Shown: piece after piece, positions 11,849 through 23,677 of the stretch | How positions within the stretch are numbered: position 1 is the first letter of the stretch | Layout: each line of letters begins with the position of its first letter | From: Crocodylus rhombifer | Lineage: Eukaryota; Chordata; Crocodylia; Crocodylidae | Length of the DNA stretch: 64,000 nt | Reading direction: 5' to 3' | Assembly (NCBI GenBank): GCA_038503035.1 | Contig: JAVSML010020347.1 | Span: forward strand, 120,622-184,621 | Notes under the pieces: model-generated | Seen by the model: only the letters and a program-made list of their open reading frames with translations | What the model was told of the DNA's origin: nothing | Database searches by the model: none | Translations under genes and position numbers: made by a program

Positions 11849-12390
11849 GCTGGCCCCGCTCTCCCCAAGACAAAGCAAAAGGTGTTTGTTGTGGGAGACT
11901 CCATCCTGCGGGCACCGAGGGGGCAATCTGCCGCCCCGACCCCTTAGCCCAGGAAGTCTGCTGCTTCCCGGGGGCCCGCATCCGAGACATTGCGGAGAGG
12001 ATCCCGCAGCTCCTCCAGCCCACAGACCACTACCCCATGCTCCTTATTCATGTGGGCACCAATGACACGGCTCGGAGCACCCCCAGCCAGGTCATGAGGC
12101 GCTACAGGGAGTTGGGAGCGGGGCTTAGGGGTCTGGGAGCTCAGGTGGTGTTTTCGTCGATCCTCCCAGTCTCGGGCTATGGGCTGAGGAGGGAGAGGAG
12201 GATCCACGCGGTGAACCAAAGACTGCGGCGCTGGTGTCATCGGGAAGGCTTTGGCTTCCATGACCACAGCCCGCTCTTTGGAGAGAGAGGCAGCGAGCTG
12301 CTGGGAAGAGATGGCCTCCACCTCTCTCCCCTGGGGAGGAGGCTCTTCTCAGCCAGGCTGGCTGACCTGCTCCACCGGGCTTTAAACTAA
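11849..12390 (+). pseudogene. CR1 ORF1, esterase-type, frameshifted
   Basis: Remnant of the CR1 ORF1 protein, an SGNH (GDSL-like) esterase-domain protein known from CR1-clade elements. Seen: block I VVGDSILR with the nucleophile serine (11894-11902), block III HVGTND (12049-12066) and block V DGLHLS carrying the Asp/His pair (12310-12327). The frame containing block I runs into a stop after about 15 codons, while the rest of the domain (ICRPDPL...CCFPGARIRDIAERIPQLL...) continues one frame over. The homology joins at about 11909-11912, where one G appears to be missing. The frame then stays open to a TAA at 12388-12390. The start codon and N-terminal part are missing or unrecognisable. All catalytic blocks survive, so the frameshift is the main damage. 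Confidence 0.85.
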
Positions 12391-12518
12391 GCCCGCTGGG
12401 GGATGGGGGGACTACTGCCCCTGCTGGCCCGCTGAACAGCCCTTGCAAAGCCAGCAGACCAAGGCACTTAAGGGGGCACTTAAGGGAGCCCGCCCCTGCC
12501 CCAGCCCTGGCACAATCT

Positions 12519-15312
12519 GTGGGCAAGGCAAGAGCCCCCAAGGGGACACTTGCCTGCCTGTACACTAATGCCAGGAGCCTGGGCAACAAGCAGGACGAGC
12601 TCGTCCTCCTGCTCAGTGCAAAGAAATATGATGTTATTGGGATAACGGAGACCTGGTGGGACTCCACCCATGACTGCACCACGGGTATAGAGGGCTATAC
12701 CCTATACAGGAGGGATCGTGTTGGCAAAAGGGGCGGGGGTGTAGCTCTCTATGTGAAGGAAAGCTACATGTCCCTGCAAGCTGATGTTGGCGACTGGCAT
12801 GGACAGCTAGAGACCCTCTGGGTAAAAATTCGTGGGGAATACGGCACAGGGGACACAACAGTGGGAGTCTACTACAGACCTCCCACTCAAAGTCCCGAGC
12901 TTGACCAGGAGTTCGCCCGGGAACTGACTGAGGCCGCTTGCTCCAGGACCTTGGTTGTCATGGGTGACTTCAATTACCCGGACATCTCGTGGGAAGATCA
13001 CTCAGCAAAATCCGAGCGGGCGCAAAGCTTTCTCTTGTGCGTGGATGACCTCTGCCTCACTCAAGAAGTCTATGGGCCAACGAGAGGCAAAGCTCTGCTT
13101 GACCTGGTACTGGCTACGGGGGACGACCTAATCGGCGACCTAGTGATTGATGGGAAGTTGGGTGACAGCGACCACGAGCTGATCACCTTCACCATCCGCC
13201 GTAAAGCTGGCAAGTCAGTCAGCAACACAGAAGTCCTTGACTTCAGAAAAGCCGACTTTGACAAGCTCGAGAGGCTAGTCGGTCAGGCCCTCAGGGACCA
13301 TGATCCCAGGGAGATGGGAGTTCAAGAAGAGTGGTTGCTTCTCAAGGAAGCGATCCTCAGTGCACAAGCTAAATCTATCCCAACACGGAAGAAAGGCAGC
13401 AAGAAGGCACAGCAGCCCCCCTGGCTCTCCAGGGACCTAGCGGACCTACTGTGGCTAAAAAGGAAAGCCTACAAAGGATGGAGGACGGGATTCACCTCCA
13501 AGGAGGATTACTTCGCGCTGGTCCGGTCCTGCAGGGACCAAACCAGGAAAGCCAAGGCTGCAACTGAACTCCAACTAGCTTCAGGCATCAAGGACAACAA
13601 AAAGTCCTTTTTCAGATATGTGGGGAGCCGGAGGAAAAGCAAGGGCAATGTTGGACCCCTGCTAAACCAGATGGGGCAACTGACAACTGACACCCAGGAA
13701 AAAGCCAACCTATTAAATAGGTACTTTGCGTCAGTCTTTCATCAGTCCCATGGGATGCCCATGCCTGCTATGGGACAGGGAAATCTGGGTTAGGGGGATC
13801 CCCTACCCTCCATCAATGCTGACCTCGTGAAGGAACACCTTGAGAAGCTGGATACCTTCAAGTCAGCCGGTCCTGACAACCTGCACCCCAGGGGACTCAA
13901 GGAGCTGGCGAGCGTCATAGCCCAGCCCCTGGCACGGGTCTTTGAAAACTCCTGGCGCTCTGGTGTAGTGCCCGAAGACTGGAAGAAGGCCAATGTGGTG
14001 CCGATCTTCAAAAAAGGGAGGAGAGTGGATCCGGCTAACTACAGGCCCATTAGCCTGACTTCTATCCTGGGGAAGATCCTAGAAAAGTTTATTAAGGAGG
14101 CCATCCTTGAGGGACTGGCCCAGGCTAACATCCTAAGGGATAGCCAGCACGGGCTTGTTGCGGGTAGGTCTTGTTTGACCAATCTCATTTCCTTCTATGA
14201 CCAGGTGACCTATCACCTGGACGAGGGAGAAGAGATTGATGTCATATATCTTGACTTCAAAAAAGCTTTTGATCTGGTATCCCATGATCACCTCTTGGCC
14301 AAACTGGCCAGTTGTGGCCTTGGCTCCACCACGATCCGCTGGCTGGGAAACTGGCTCCGTGGTCGGACCCAGAGAGTTGTGATTGATGGCAGTCACTCAT
14401 CATGGTGCCCTGTGACCAGTGGGGTCCCTCAAGGCTCTGTCCTGGGACCCATCCTGTTCAACATCTTCATTAATGATGTGGACATTGGAGTCAGGAGCGG
14501 ACTGGCCAAGTTCGCCGATGACACCAAACTTTGGGGCAAAGCATCCACGCCAGAAGATAGGCGGGTGATCCAGGCTGACCTGGACAGGCTCAGCAAATGG
14601 GCAGACGAGAACCTCCTGGTGTTTAACACCGAAAAATGCAAGGTTCTCCACCTTGGGAGGAAAAACCTGCAGCACCCTTATAGGCTCGGCATTGCTACGT
14701 TGGATAGCACTACAGAAGAAAGACTTGGGGGTCATCATTGACCACAAGATGAACATGAACCTGCAGTGCGATGCTGCGGCTAGTAAAGCGACCAAAATGC
14801 TGGCTTGCATCCATAGATGCTTCTCGAGCAAATCCTGGGACGTCATTCTCCCCTTGTACTCGGCCTTGGTGAGGCCGCAGCTGGCGTACTGCGTCCAGTT
14901 TTGGGCTCCACAATTCAAAAAGGATGTGGAGAAGCTTGAGAGAGTCCAGAGGAGAGCCACGCGCATGATCAGAGGTCAGGAAAACAGATCTTACGATGAC
15001 AGGCTGAGAGCCATGGGACTCTTTAGCCTGGAAAAGCGCAGGCTCAGGGGTGATCTGATGGCCACATACAAGTTAATCAGGGGTGCTCACCAGGATCTGG
15101 GGGAACGTCTGTCCACCAGAGTGCCCCAAGGAATGATGAGATCAAACAGTTATAAACTCCTGCAAGACCGTTTCAGGCTGGACATAAGGAAGAATTTCTT
15201 TACTGTCCGAGCCCCCAAGCTCTGGAACAGCCTGCCAGCGGAGGTGGTTCAAGCCCCTACATTGAACACCTTCAAGAGTAAATTGGATGCTTATCTTGCT
15301 GGGATCCTATGA
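12519..15312 (+). pseudogene. CR1 ORF2: endonuclease and reverse transcriptase, two lesions
   Basis: The replication polyprotein of the CR1. The APE-like endonuclease shows TNARSLGNKQDEL, ITETWWDS, GDFNYPDISWE (12963 onward) and GDSDHE (about 13163-13176), so its catalytic residues look complete. A linker follows, and then the [51 protein letters not shown] and the catalytic FADD (14511-14522). The C-terminal CR1 domain ends in KLDAYLAGIL. Two breaks are seen: an in-frame TAG at 13791-13793 between the endonuclease and the RT (the frame continues unchanged on both sides), and a shift near 14721, where the frame ending in GGHH is replaced by one reading KKDLGVIIDHKMN, consistent with a 2-bp loss. 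The first GTG (12519) is not a proven start; no ATG was found between the ORF1 stop and recognisable homology at about 12549. Confidence 0.92.
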
Positions 15313-16040
15313 CCCCAGCTGACTTCCTGCCCTTTGGGCAGGGGGCTGGACTCGATGATCTCCCAAGGTCCCTTCCAGCCCTAATGTCTATGAAATCTAT
15401 GAAATAAATTCACAGACTGGGGTGACAGGCCAATAGTTCTGGCAGGTCAGGTTTTCCTCCATTCAGTAACACAGATCTGATGGTAGGTTAGTTGCAACAA
15501 TATAAGTATTATAGAAAAATCACTTCCATAGTGTCTGTGAATGCACACAGTTCTCTGAAAAGAAATGCCACATTTTCCAGCTGTAATCCAAGGGCTCTGG
15601 CAATGATAAAATGAGCTACAAGACTATCCCCCTTCCTTCCCCTTTGCACTTAAATTAGTAGCTCAAGAGGCAGTCTTTTAATTAAGAAGTACATCACTTG
15701 GCTTGAAAGGACATTGGCAAGTAATTGTTGTTGCTTGTTCATTTTTTTCTCTCTGCTGCTTTCCACATACTTAAAATTTGTAAATATTTCCTTTGCCTTT
15801 TAACGTGTATTCTTTCCTATTTCCTAGGTATTGATTTACCTGTAACCTGAAGGGAGCCAACAGGCATCGAGCTCTTCTCATTTAATCACCTTTGTGTTTT
15901 GTTAGAATCCAGCATCAATGAAATCAACACAACTCCGAGACAACTGGGTTTCAATTAACTGTAGGTCCTGAGCCGGCCAGCAAATCATAATGACTCTGAG
16001 AGTTCAGCCTAGTATATAAAAGGTTAGACTTCTATTTCAG

Positions 16041-16190
16041 GTATCCGGTTGTAGCCATATTGGTCTAGAGGCAAAAGGCATCAGAACTCGTGGAAGAGCT
16101 GATGCCTTTTATTAGACCAACTAGATGTTTGCAAACAAATTATTTTATTTATTTGCAAGATTTTGTGCACATGTACCCTTCATCAGGCAT
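16041..16190 (-). mobile_element. Possible Penelope-derived repeat with hammerhead-like core
   Basis: On the minus strand it reads CCTGATGAAGGGTACATGTG, CACAAAATCTTGC, an AT-rich stretch, and then a strong hairpin (CATCAG...CTGATG arms) ending in ATGGCTACAACCGGATACC. The layout CTGAYGA, short stem, AAA, CTTGC is the one I associate with widespread sauropsid repeats derived from Penelope-like elements carrying hammerhead ribozymes. In this copy the GAAA of the core is AAAA, and stem II is only about 4 bp (GTAC/GTGC with a G-U pair). It is probably inactive. The family call is from memory and not certain. Confidence 0.4.
16060..16120. repeat. Long interrupted hairpin
   Basis: The inner arms AAAAGGCATCAG (16073-16084) and CTGATGCCTTTT (16099-16110) pair perfectly across a 14-nt loop. 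The outer arms TTGGTCTA (16060-16067) and TAGACCAA (16113-16120) extend the stem beyond a short bulge. It is part of the repeat at 16041-16190. Confidence 0.85.
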
Positions 16191-16820
16191 AGGAGAGAGC
16201 AGAGATTGTACAAGTTCTCCTAGGTAGAAATGAAAATTGATATTTCACAGGACAGCTGAAGGGGTGGTCAAGTCTCCTGTTTGGACTAGTTCATTTTGTC
16301 CAGGATAGGCGCAGAGAAAGAATTATATTTCTGAATTTACCTTGTGTTACTTGTGTTATCTGAGAAGACACTAGATCACATAACGGGTTAACAATCGTGG
16401 GCCTTTTCTACACGTGGAACGATTCTATGGTCTTCAGTTGAGTTACTACTGACTTGCACTGATCTGAGATTGTGGGCAGGCCCCTTGCCTTAGAAATCGG
16501 AAGGATGTTTGCAGAATAAAACTTTACATGACAAGTTACATGGCACCAAGTGCCTGGTTTTCAGCTAAAATTTTTCCCGGGCTTTGTTAGACAGAAAATT
16601 ATTGACACATTTAACATGCCACATAACTTGTAGTCTCCCCAGTGATGCTAATGGCATGCTTGATTGCAGATCCTGGGAGAATTACTGAATAGATTTCTAC
16701 AATCAGCCATTACAAAGTTTAGACGGGAATGTGATTTAATAGCAAGACCACAGGACTGTTAAATCTGATTTCCAGACCTAGCTCTGACATTGATTCATTA
16801 CACAGAACATGCCCTTAGAC

Positions 16821-17129
16821 CAGTGATGTTCAACCAGTTCCCACAGCACCCTGAGGTGCTACAACCACCTCTGAACGGTGCCACCAGCAGGGAGGAGATA
16901 AGCAAGACGATGCTGAAGAGATGCGTGCAGGCTCTTCTCTCCCTGGCGCTCCTCCTCCCCGCACTCATCGCAGGGCAGGTTCTTTCCTGCCAGGGAATCA
17001 CCCTCCTCCCTGCCGCTCTTCACGCGGGCCAGCGCTGTAATTAATCAATTAGTTTTTGAAATGGGGTGCTGCTCAATTCACAAAAGTCACAGAGGGGAGC
17101 CGTAAGCCTAAAAAGGATGAGAAGGATGG
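16821..17129. mobile_element. 309-bp hAT-type nonautonomous element
   Basis: It starts CAGTGATGTTCAACCAG and ends with a TAAGCCTAAAAAGGATGAG-type terminus. The candidate TSDs CCTTAGAC (16813-16820) and CCTTAAAC (17130-17137) differ at one base. Both ends resemble those of the element at 22174-22896, so the two belong to one family. Confidence 0.68.
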
Positions 17130-17239
17130 CCTTAAACAACTGACACTTCCCACTCCTTGCCACAGTTTCCCATCTTGTAGGGTGGAACAGCCAGCCTCGC
17201 TTCGCATAGATACTGCAAGGAAAGAAATTATGTGAGGTG

Positions 17240-17305
17240 GTATTTGCTGTAGTAGAGGACTGGGCTCGGTGACTCAGGAGGTCTCTTCCAATCCTGTACT
17301 GCTAA
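17240..17305 (+). mobile_element. Short CR1 3'-UTR fragment
   Basis: The text GACTGGGCTCGGTGACTCAG followed by GAGGTCTCTTCCAATCCT matches the general CR1 3' UTR pattern on the plus strand. Only about 65 bp are recognisable, and no tail repeat remains. Confidence 0.5.
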
Positions 17306-20300
17306 AGAGCAAGAAATCCAGCCTTTAAGATACTCAAAGCAAAGACACTAATAAATCGAGACTATTTTTATACAGCTACAATGTGTCAATGACACCATGG
17401 GAAAAAATCATATATGGGAAATCAGTAGGGTCACAGTTGTCTTACTATTTGGTATAATGCTTCTAGCATTTCCTCTGTAACCCTGATGTTCTCTATTGCA
17501 AAAGTTTCAGGCAGGCCATTCAAACCAATATTTCATGTTAGCAAAGGTGACACCAGTATGCTTTTGCTCAAAAAAGATACCCTGCTTGTAACTAAAAGGT
17601 TTAATTGTGGAAAAAGACCAAATACCTCCAGCCTGTGGGTCCTGCAAGCACCTTCCAATCAATACCTGATCCTTACCTAGTTTCAGCAGTATTCAGTGCT
17701 GCTCCCCTAGGGACAGAAGCATGAGACTATTTAATCCCTTGGGAAAGTGGTAAATTTAGCCTTTTTGCTGCTGTCTGAAAGGGCAAGGAAAACCTCACGT
17801 TTGGCTAATGCCACTGCATAAGCTCTTGCACTTTGCTGGTCAAAACTGCTCTGTATTTAGTAAAACAAGGTCCACATCTCACACTGAAGGAGGGGACCAA
17901 ATGTCACAGGGCGTGTTCTGCTCCTGCAAGGAGTGTGCATGGGCTGAATGTCAACCACAGGACGTGCCAGGCCAGCACAATGGGGAGAATTTAGAGGACT
18001 GGGAGGCGAAGACAAATGTCTCAACCTAAAAGTCTTGATGAACATTAGCAAAAACGTCTGATTACAGCGGGTGGGGAAAGCTCAGCTTACAGGTTCAGGA
18101 TTGTGTTTATTTCTTGCATTTGGCCAACGAAAGGAAGGAAATTCATCATGTCATTCGCTTTGTCTCATTTCAGAAAGAAGCAAAAAGGAGGAGGAACTGA
18201 GCATGAATCCAAATGCAATGCAGCAAGAAGGAAATGGAGAGCTGGAGAGAAAAGAAGTCAGCATCCCCCCGGAGCTTTAGTTTATAAACTGCCCGAGCAA
18301 TCAGCAGGAGTAAACCTCGTGCACGCAACTGCCATGAAAGCCAAGAAATGTTCTGGAACAACTGTGGCAACAAATGCACTAGGAGGAACAGCTGGCTCCA
18401 GATCCTTTGGTATCTAGCCACCAGAGCAGCCACGAAGTTCCCATTTCCTCAACCAACAGTTTTTCAGTTCCCACAATTCTCCGTCACTGGTCATACCCAG
18501 GCACACATCTGTAGGGTAAGTTCAAGGAACAACTGGCTTTGATCCACTCTCAGCTCCAGCAGGAGAAGCCATCAACACCGATGGCAACCTGAAGGTTTAA
18601 ACCACATGAGCAGCAAAAAGAGAAAATACCAGAACCGAAGAGGAAGTGCTGTTCTGTTGTCAGTGCCCCCGGCACTAAGTTTCCAAAGCCGAGTTGCTCT
18701 TTACAACTTAAAGCTCTAGGTAACGGGAAGAGTACAGATTAGGCACTACCTTGTTGTGAGCTTTTTAATATTGTTTCTTTAAAGCCTCTCTCAAACCCTG
18801 CTGCTTTCTGTGTGATGGCTGAGTTGATGTAAAAGGTGATTTTCATCCATTTCCTTGTGATCAAAGGAGGAGGTGAGGGAGCAAACAAGTTCCCTTACTC
18901 CTTGGCATCCTATATTGAAGTAAAAAAACAAGTATGTTTTATTCCAGCAATTTTGCCCAATAGGATATTCAGAGATGCAGCACTTTATTTTCAGAAGGAG
19001 CCCCAAAGAGTACAGCAAGAATATCAAGATCCAAACGAGGAGCATTTAAACATAACTGAAGTAAAGAAAAATGGTAGGGCAGCAAGCTTCATTCAGCTAG
19101 AGAGATTAAAGACCAGTGTCCTAGCCGATTACATCCAGCAAACTGAATTGTACAAACATGAGGCGTGTTTGGGATAATGAGGAAGTTTACTCCAGAGAAC
19201 AAGACCAGAATAAACAGATACATCCTGCCCAATTACCCACTTTACTTATGGGACTATGAACGCTGGATGGCAGAGAGAGAAAGAAAGCTCTTCAGTGAAA
19301 TCACAGAAGGTCTTTACTAGGGATGGAGATGCAGCTGCATCTCCACCTGAGCATATGCAGAGATCAGAAAACTATGGGGACCTTAAGCTTGAAACAGCTC
19401 AACCAGCTGGAGCATCAAACACACCAAGATCAAAAGAAATGGAGATGGACTCCGCATCCACCTCGCTCTCGCATCGTTAGACTCTTACACATAGCTGTTC
19501 ACATACCCCTTCCCGTGGGACTCAGCATCCTCTTCTAAGAAGCACCTGGATAAAACCACATGTTTTAGGTATGTTGGGGGAAAAAAAAAAAATCTAAACC
19601 CACGACAGAAGCCAAAGTTCTCAAACCTAAGGTTAGGCTCCTTGAACCTGGATTTAGGCTCTGAAACCAAAGTAGCTGGATGTTAAAAGCTCTTCAGCAC
19701 CCACCTCACCCTCTGACATTAGTGGACATCAGCACCTCAACAAATTAGGCCACAATATTTATTGTGGCTTTAGATCAGCTCTAGGGACATGCAGATTTCC
19801 TGTAGCATTAGGAACAATCTAAGACAGAAAATGAAGCAGTACGCTCTTAGAGGAAGGTTTGGGAGTCAGGACTCCCAGCTTCCTTATCTCCGGCAGCTGT
19901 CTCAAGAATCTGTGTACGAGTATTTTCTTCCATATCCATTCTCCCTAGGTAGGAAGATCAGAATATCATGCAGGGTTTTGTTCTGTCATTCCTTAAAGAC
20001 TCCCAGAAAATCAAAGGAAGCCAATGTTTATATAGAAAGGCTTGCTTTAAGTAGCTATGTACACCATTAAAATGTGCTGTCTACAGAGACAATTCCTTAT
20101 TAAAAAAAAGCCTCTTTTGCTACAATGTTTCCCTGAGTTAAGTCAATATTGTATAGATTTTTCCCCCTACCCTTATTTTTATTTTAGTTTCACTTATCAA
20201 TTACAGCCTTAAAAAGAACACAATTCCCTTATTTAGAAAAGGCCAGAAGGTTTGTGCATGTACTGCATCCTCTTTTTAAAGCTGGCTCTTCTGAGAATTT

Positions 20301-22165
20301 ATTATTATTGCAAAAGAAAGATGGATTTTGGAAGGCACAAGAGTGGTTCAGCAAATTACTGACTAGAGCACATTGTAGACCTTAATGCCGACAAGACTGT
20401 ACATTTAAAATTCCAGTTTAAAGGTCAGGAACGCCAGCTGGAACGAAAGATGGTTAGATTTCAAAGTGCCAAGGGAGAGCTGAGGTCTAGACCTGCTTGT
20501 CACTTGCACAGAAAGAAAGTTTCTAGAACAGCAAAAATGGAAGCACACACATGTGGTACAATAGCATCCAGTAGTTTCTCACGGGTATAACAATCCCTTT
20601 GACTCTATTACAATGGATCCAGACACACTTGTCCACAATTTTAGAACGTGGATGATAAAATATGCAAAAAAAATGTGACTGCAAATATGATTCCAGACAG
20701 GGGCCGACTGCCCATCGAAAGAGAGAGATCTGTTTTAAACAAGTTCATTAACTTGTATTAGAACGTGATTCAAAGCTTGGCGAGACGATGGGAAAAAAAT
20801 CCCTTTGACATCAACAGCTTCTGGAGCGGGCCCATATGACAAGGAAGAGGTACAAAGCGTGAGGAATTCGATCAGAGCAACAGCTGGGGGCTGGGGGGAG
20901 AATGCATTTTAAAACAAACGTTTAGGAATTTAGGCTGCAGACCCTGGGAAGCTCTTCCAGCACACTAAGTCCCGTCCTCACTTAGGGGTGGGGAATTTTA
21001 GTCCTTGGGAAGAGTTTAAGAAAATGATACGGGCAACCAATCCAGTAAAGTGCTAGCCATCACAGAAGTCAGAGGTGGGAAAGGAAACTGAGCTGGAGAT
21101 TTAGAAACTAACTGCACAACTTTTCCCTTTTATAGACAATGTTCTTCCCTGGCTGCTTTCTGAAGAGGATCAGGGGTTTTAAACATCCCTGAAAAATGCA
21201 AAGTAAAAATTACAAAAAAAAGTTTTGATCACTTCTGTTCTGTTTCCAGCTGAGACTGGGCATGTTTTTACATTACAACATACATTTGCCAGATTTCATG
21301 ACTTAACTCCAGAAGCAATTTCTCTTTTTGACATCCGAATTGTTACATTCCAAGCACATCCTACATAGCCAGACCAAATCCGTGTCATTTAATAAAGCTT
21401 AACAGAGCCTGTTTTCACTTGCAACACCAAAGCCACCACAGCACAGTGGGCCAAATTCATTTGTGGCTCCACTGAAGTCAATGAAGTTCGCACAGGGATG
21501 AAAGTGACCCATTAAATCCACGATACTACTAGAAATATTTATGAAATGCAAGTAGGAAAGCTGGCCTTTAGTAAGATAATAGAAAAAAGCTCAATAGTAC
21601 AAGAAAGTTTATTCCCCCCCCGCCCCCCTTCCAATACACATACTCCATTTTTCGCCTGTAAAACAGCTTTGCTAACCACTGTTAGCTCAGACTCTGCTAT
21701 CCAGTGTCATTTTTACGTTGTACATTCGCTGTAAGGTTGTCTGTTTTGCATTTAAAATGCAGGCCACTTCAGGGAATGCTCCTCCAATCCCCCCATCACA
21801 ACCTCCACACTGTTGCATTAAGCAGCCTTTATTAAAGATTACAATCTGCTGGAAAGGGTTTTCTCCTGCCTGAAATTACACACGGAACTGAACCAAATTT
21901 GGCATCAGTTCAACAACAAGTCAGATGATTTCCAGCCAAGCAAACTAAATAATTTTCTGTCCTAATTACTTTAGATAATCTTGAATTTAGCATTATGCCA
22001 GCTCCCTGTGTAATATTAGCTAGGAAGCAGACACCTGTTAACACATCCTGGCTTGCTTGAGCAGAAGGCAGGGTAGAGTTAAGGCACAAGATCTTACGAA
22101 AACCAGTATCAGAAGATGTTAGCCAATTCACCCCATTCCCTCCTTCTACCCACCCAGGAATTAAG
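17306..22165. other. 4.9 kb of intron-like sequence
   Basis: No recognisable gene. Near 19600-19670 the pattern CCTAAGGTTAGGCTCC...GGATTTAGGCTCTGAAA hints at a decayed palindromic MITE of the 35632 type. The rest is AT-rich unique sequence. Confidence 0.5.
19850..19930. repeat. Possible CORE-SINE/MIR-like fragment
   Basis: GGGAGTCAGGACTCCCAGCTTC resembles the common amniote SINE text GAGTCAGGACTCCTGGGTTC. Only a short piece matches. Confidence 0.3.
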
Positions 22166-22173
22166 CTCTAAAC

Positions 22174-22896
22174 CAGTGATTCTCAACCACGGTGCCATGA
22201 CACCCTCAGGTGCACTGAGATCCTCTCAGAGGAACAACACAATGTTAGCACTGTGAGGCATGCCAACATGATTCACAAGATGAACCAAAAAGCCACATCC
22301 GTACAAGCAGGACACCTTGGGCCACTGCTAGTCATCCCCAGGGAATGCCTGTGCCACCGCCCCGGCATGCGGCAGGTTACTCCAGGTGAGGAGGGGAGAC
22401 TGAGGCCGACACTGGACTGGCCCCAGCAGCCTTACCTGGGGGGCCTCCTGGAGCCGCAGCAGCAGCAATCCTGCTGCTCAGAGCCTGCCGGCAGCTGGAG
22501 CGTGGCTCTGGTTTCGAGTGGCATGTGCAGCCCCCGCACGCACCGCTCTGTTTTTTTTGGTGTGGGTTTTTTTGACCCCTGGATATCCAGGGACCAAAAA
22601 AAAAACAAAAAACAAACTCACACTGCTTCTTTGCATCACAAAGAACAGCTGAATGTGCAGTACGTGGCGCTGCACACAAGTCTGCAGCACCACATACCGT
22701 GCAGCTGCGCCCATGTGGACACTGCCAAAAGTTTCAAATCCTGAGCATCAAAACTATTCACCCTGTTGTGGTCTTTCTGAATTCTTTGCAACAGAAGAGC
22801 AGCTCCATTATTTTTCTGTAGACAAAAAACAAGTGAAAACTGAGAGCTGGCATTTTCCAAGGGGTGCCTCAAGTCTAAAAAGGCTGAGCGCCACTT
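22174..22896. mobile_element. 723-bp hAT-type nonautonomous element
   Basis: The left end is CAGTGATTCTCAACCACGG and the right end, reversed, is AAGTGGCGCTCAGCC. The flanks CTCTAAAC (22166-22173) and CTCAAAAT (22897-22904) match at 6 of 8 positions. The right terminus (GTCTAAAAAGGCTGAG) pairs with that of the 16821 element. The middle holds GC-rich sequence and a long T-tract/A-tract inverted repeat around the palindrome CTGGATATCCAG (about 22558-22625). No protein is recognised. Confidence 0.62.
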
Positions 22897-23441
22897 CTCA
22901 AAATGTATTCATTAAGGAGATCCCTATTTAAAAATGAAGTAGGCAGGATTAAAAAGAACCCTGCAATTCGTGGGAAGAAACTGCTCCCTGTATTTGCTGT
23001 GTGTATTTCAGATCTGTGAAATTACTGAGCAAAAGCTGCTTTCCATTTACAAACATTTTGCTGCTTTGACAATACATTTTGTTCAGGATCATGTAAAAAT
23101 AATACTGCGAGCACAAAGAAACTTGCCAAGTGAGCAAGCTTCTTTACCCTGTATCTCTGAAGTAGTTAGGTTGGAGAGAGCTCAACAGTCACCTCTGCTT
23201 TATGATATTATGGCCCTCTCCATTTCAATACATTTTTGATGCTGCAGTGGAATAAGAGGTAAGGAAAGCCGTAGTTGAACCAGAAATGGGACAAAACCAG
23301 AACTTCTAACCCAAGCCCCTTACATTTCAAGTAGATCACCAGACACAAACCTGGCTCTAGGCCAAATCAAAAAGCACGCATACTATTTCATGGTTCCAGT
23401 TCATATACAGACAAGACCACATCCTCTAAGACCGCAACCCT

Positions 23442-23653
23442 GGTTAGAAACAGAAATTACACATAAACCAGTATAAGTGATCAGAAACCAATATAAATCT
23501 GTAACACAACAGAAGTTCAGTGCACATAAACCACTGTCAAGTTAGCTGAAGCTAGTGTAAAATAAACCTGGATGGATGCAGTATCAGACTTAACTGATTT
23601 AGGTTTAACCTTAACCTGATTTAGGTTAAATTCTAAACTTCTGTCCCAGATCC
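23442..23653. mobile_element. Older Harbinger-type MITE, same family as 62112
   Basis: It aligns along most of its length with the 62112 copy: GATCAGAAAC near the left end, GTGCRCATRAACCACT in the middle, CAGACTTAACTGATTT near the right, and CTGTCCCAGA at the end. The first bases have drifted (GGTTAGAAACAGAAATTACA), and no clear TTA duplication remains. It sits about 25 bp from the 3' end of the CR1 at 23678. Confidence 0.75.
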
Positions 23654-23677
23654 CCTCTAGATTCAAGTTAACTTACA

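Larger units (their letters stand above)
11840..15404 (+). mobile_element. Nearly full-length CR1-type LINE
   Basis: A non-LTR retrotransposon with two reading frames in the CR1 order: ORF1 with an SGNH-esterase domain, then ORF2 with an APE-type endonuclease and a reverse transcriptase. It ends in a short 3' UTR with the typical CR1 text (GGACTCGATGATCTCCCAAGG) and two copies of the 9-mer TCTATGAAA (15387-15404) in place of a poly-A tail. The 5' end is uncertain: ORF1 is open only from a stop at 11843, and no 5' UTR was recognised, so the copy is probably 5'-truncated as most CR1s are. Only three clear lesions are seen: a 1-bp loss near 11911, a TAG at 13791-13793 and a 2-bp loss near 14721. 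The copy is therefore comparatively young, but cannot encode its proteins as it stands. Confidence 0.93.

Noticed and set aside
12125..12682. 185-codon minus-strand frame
   Set aside because: It is a shadow opposite CR1 ORF1 and early ORF2, which have clear family motifs on the plus strand.
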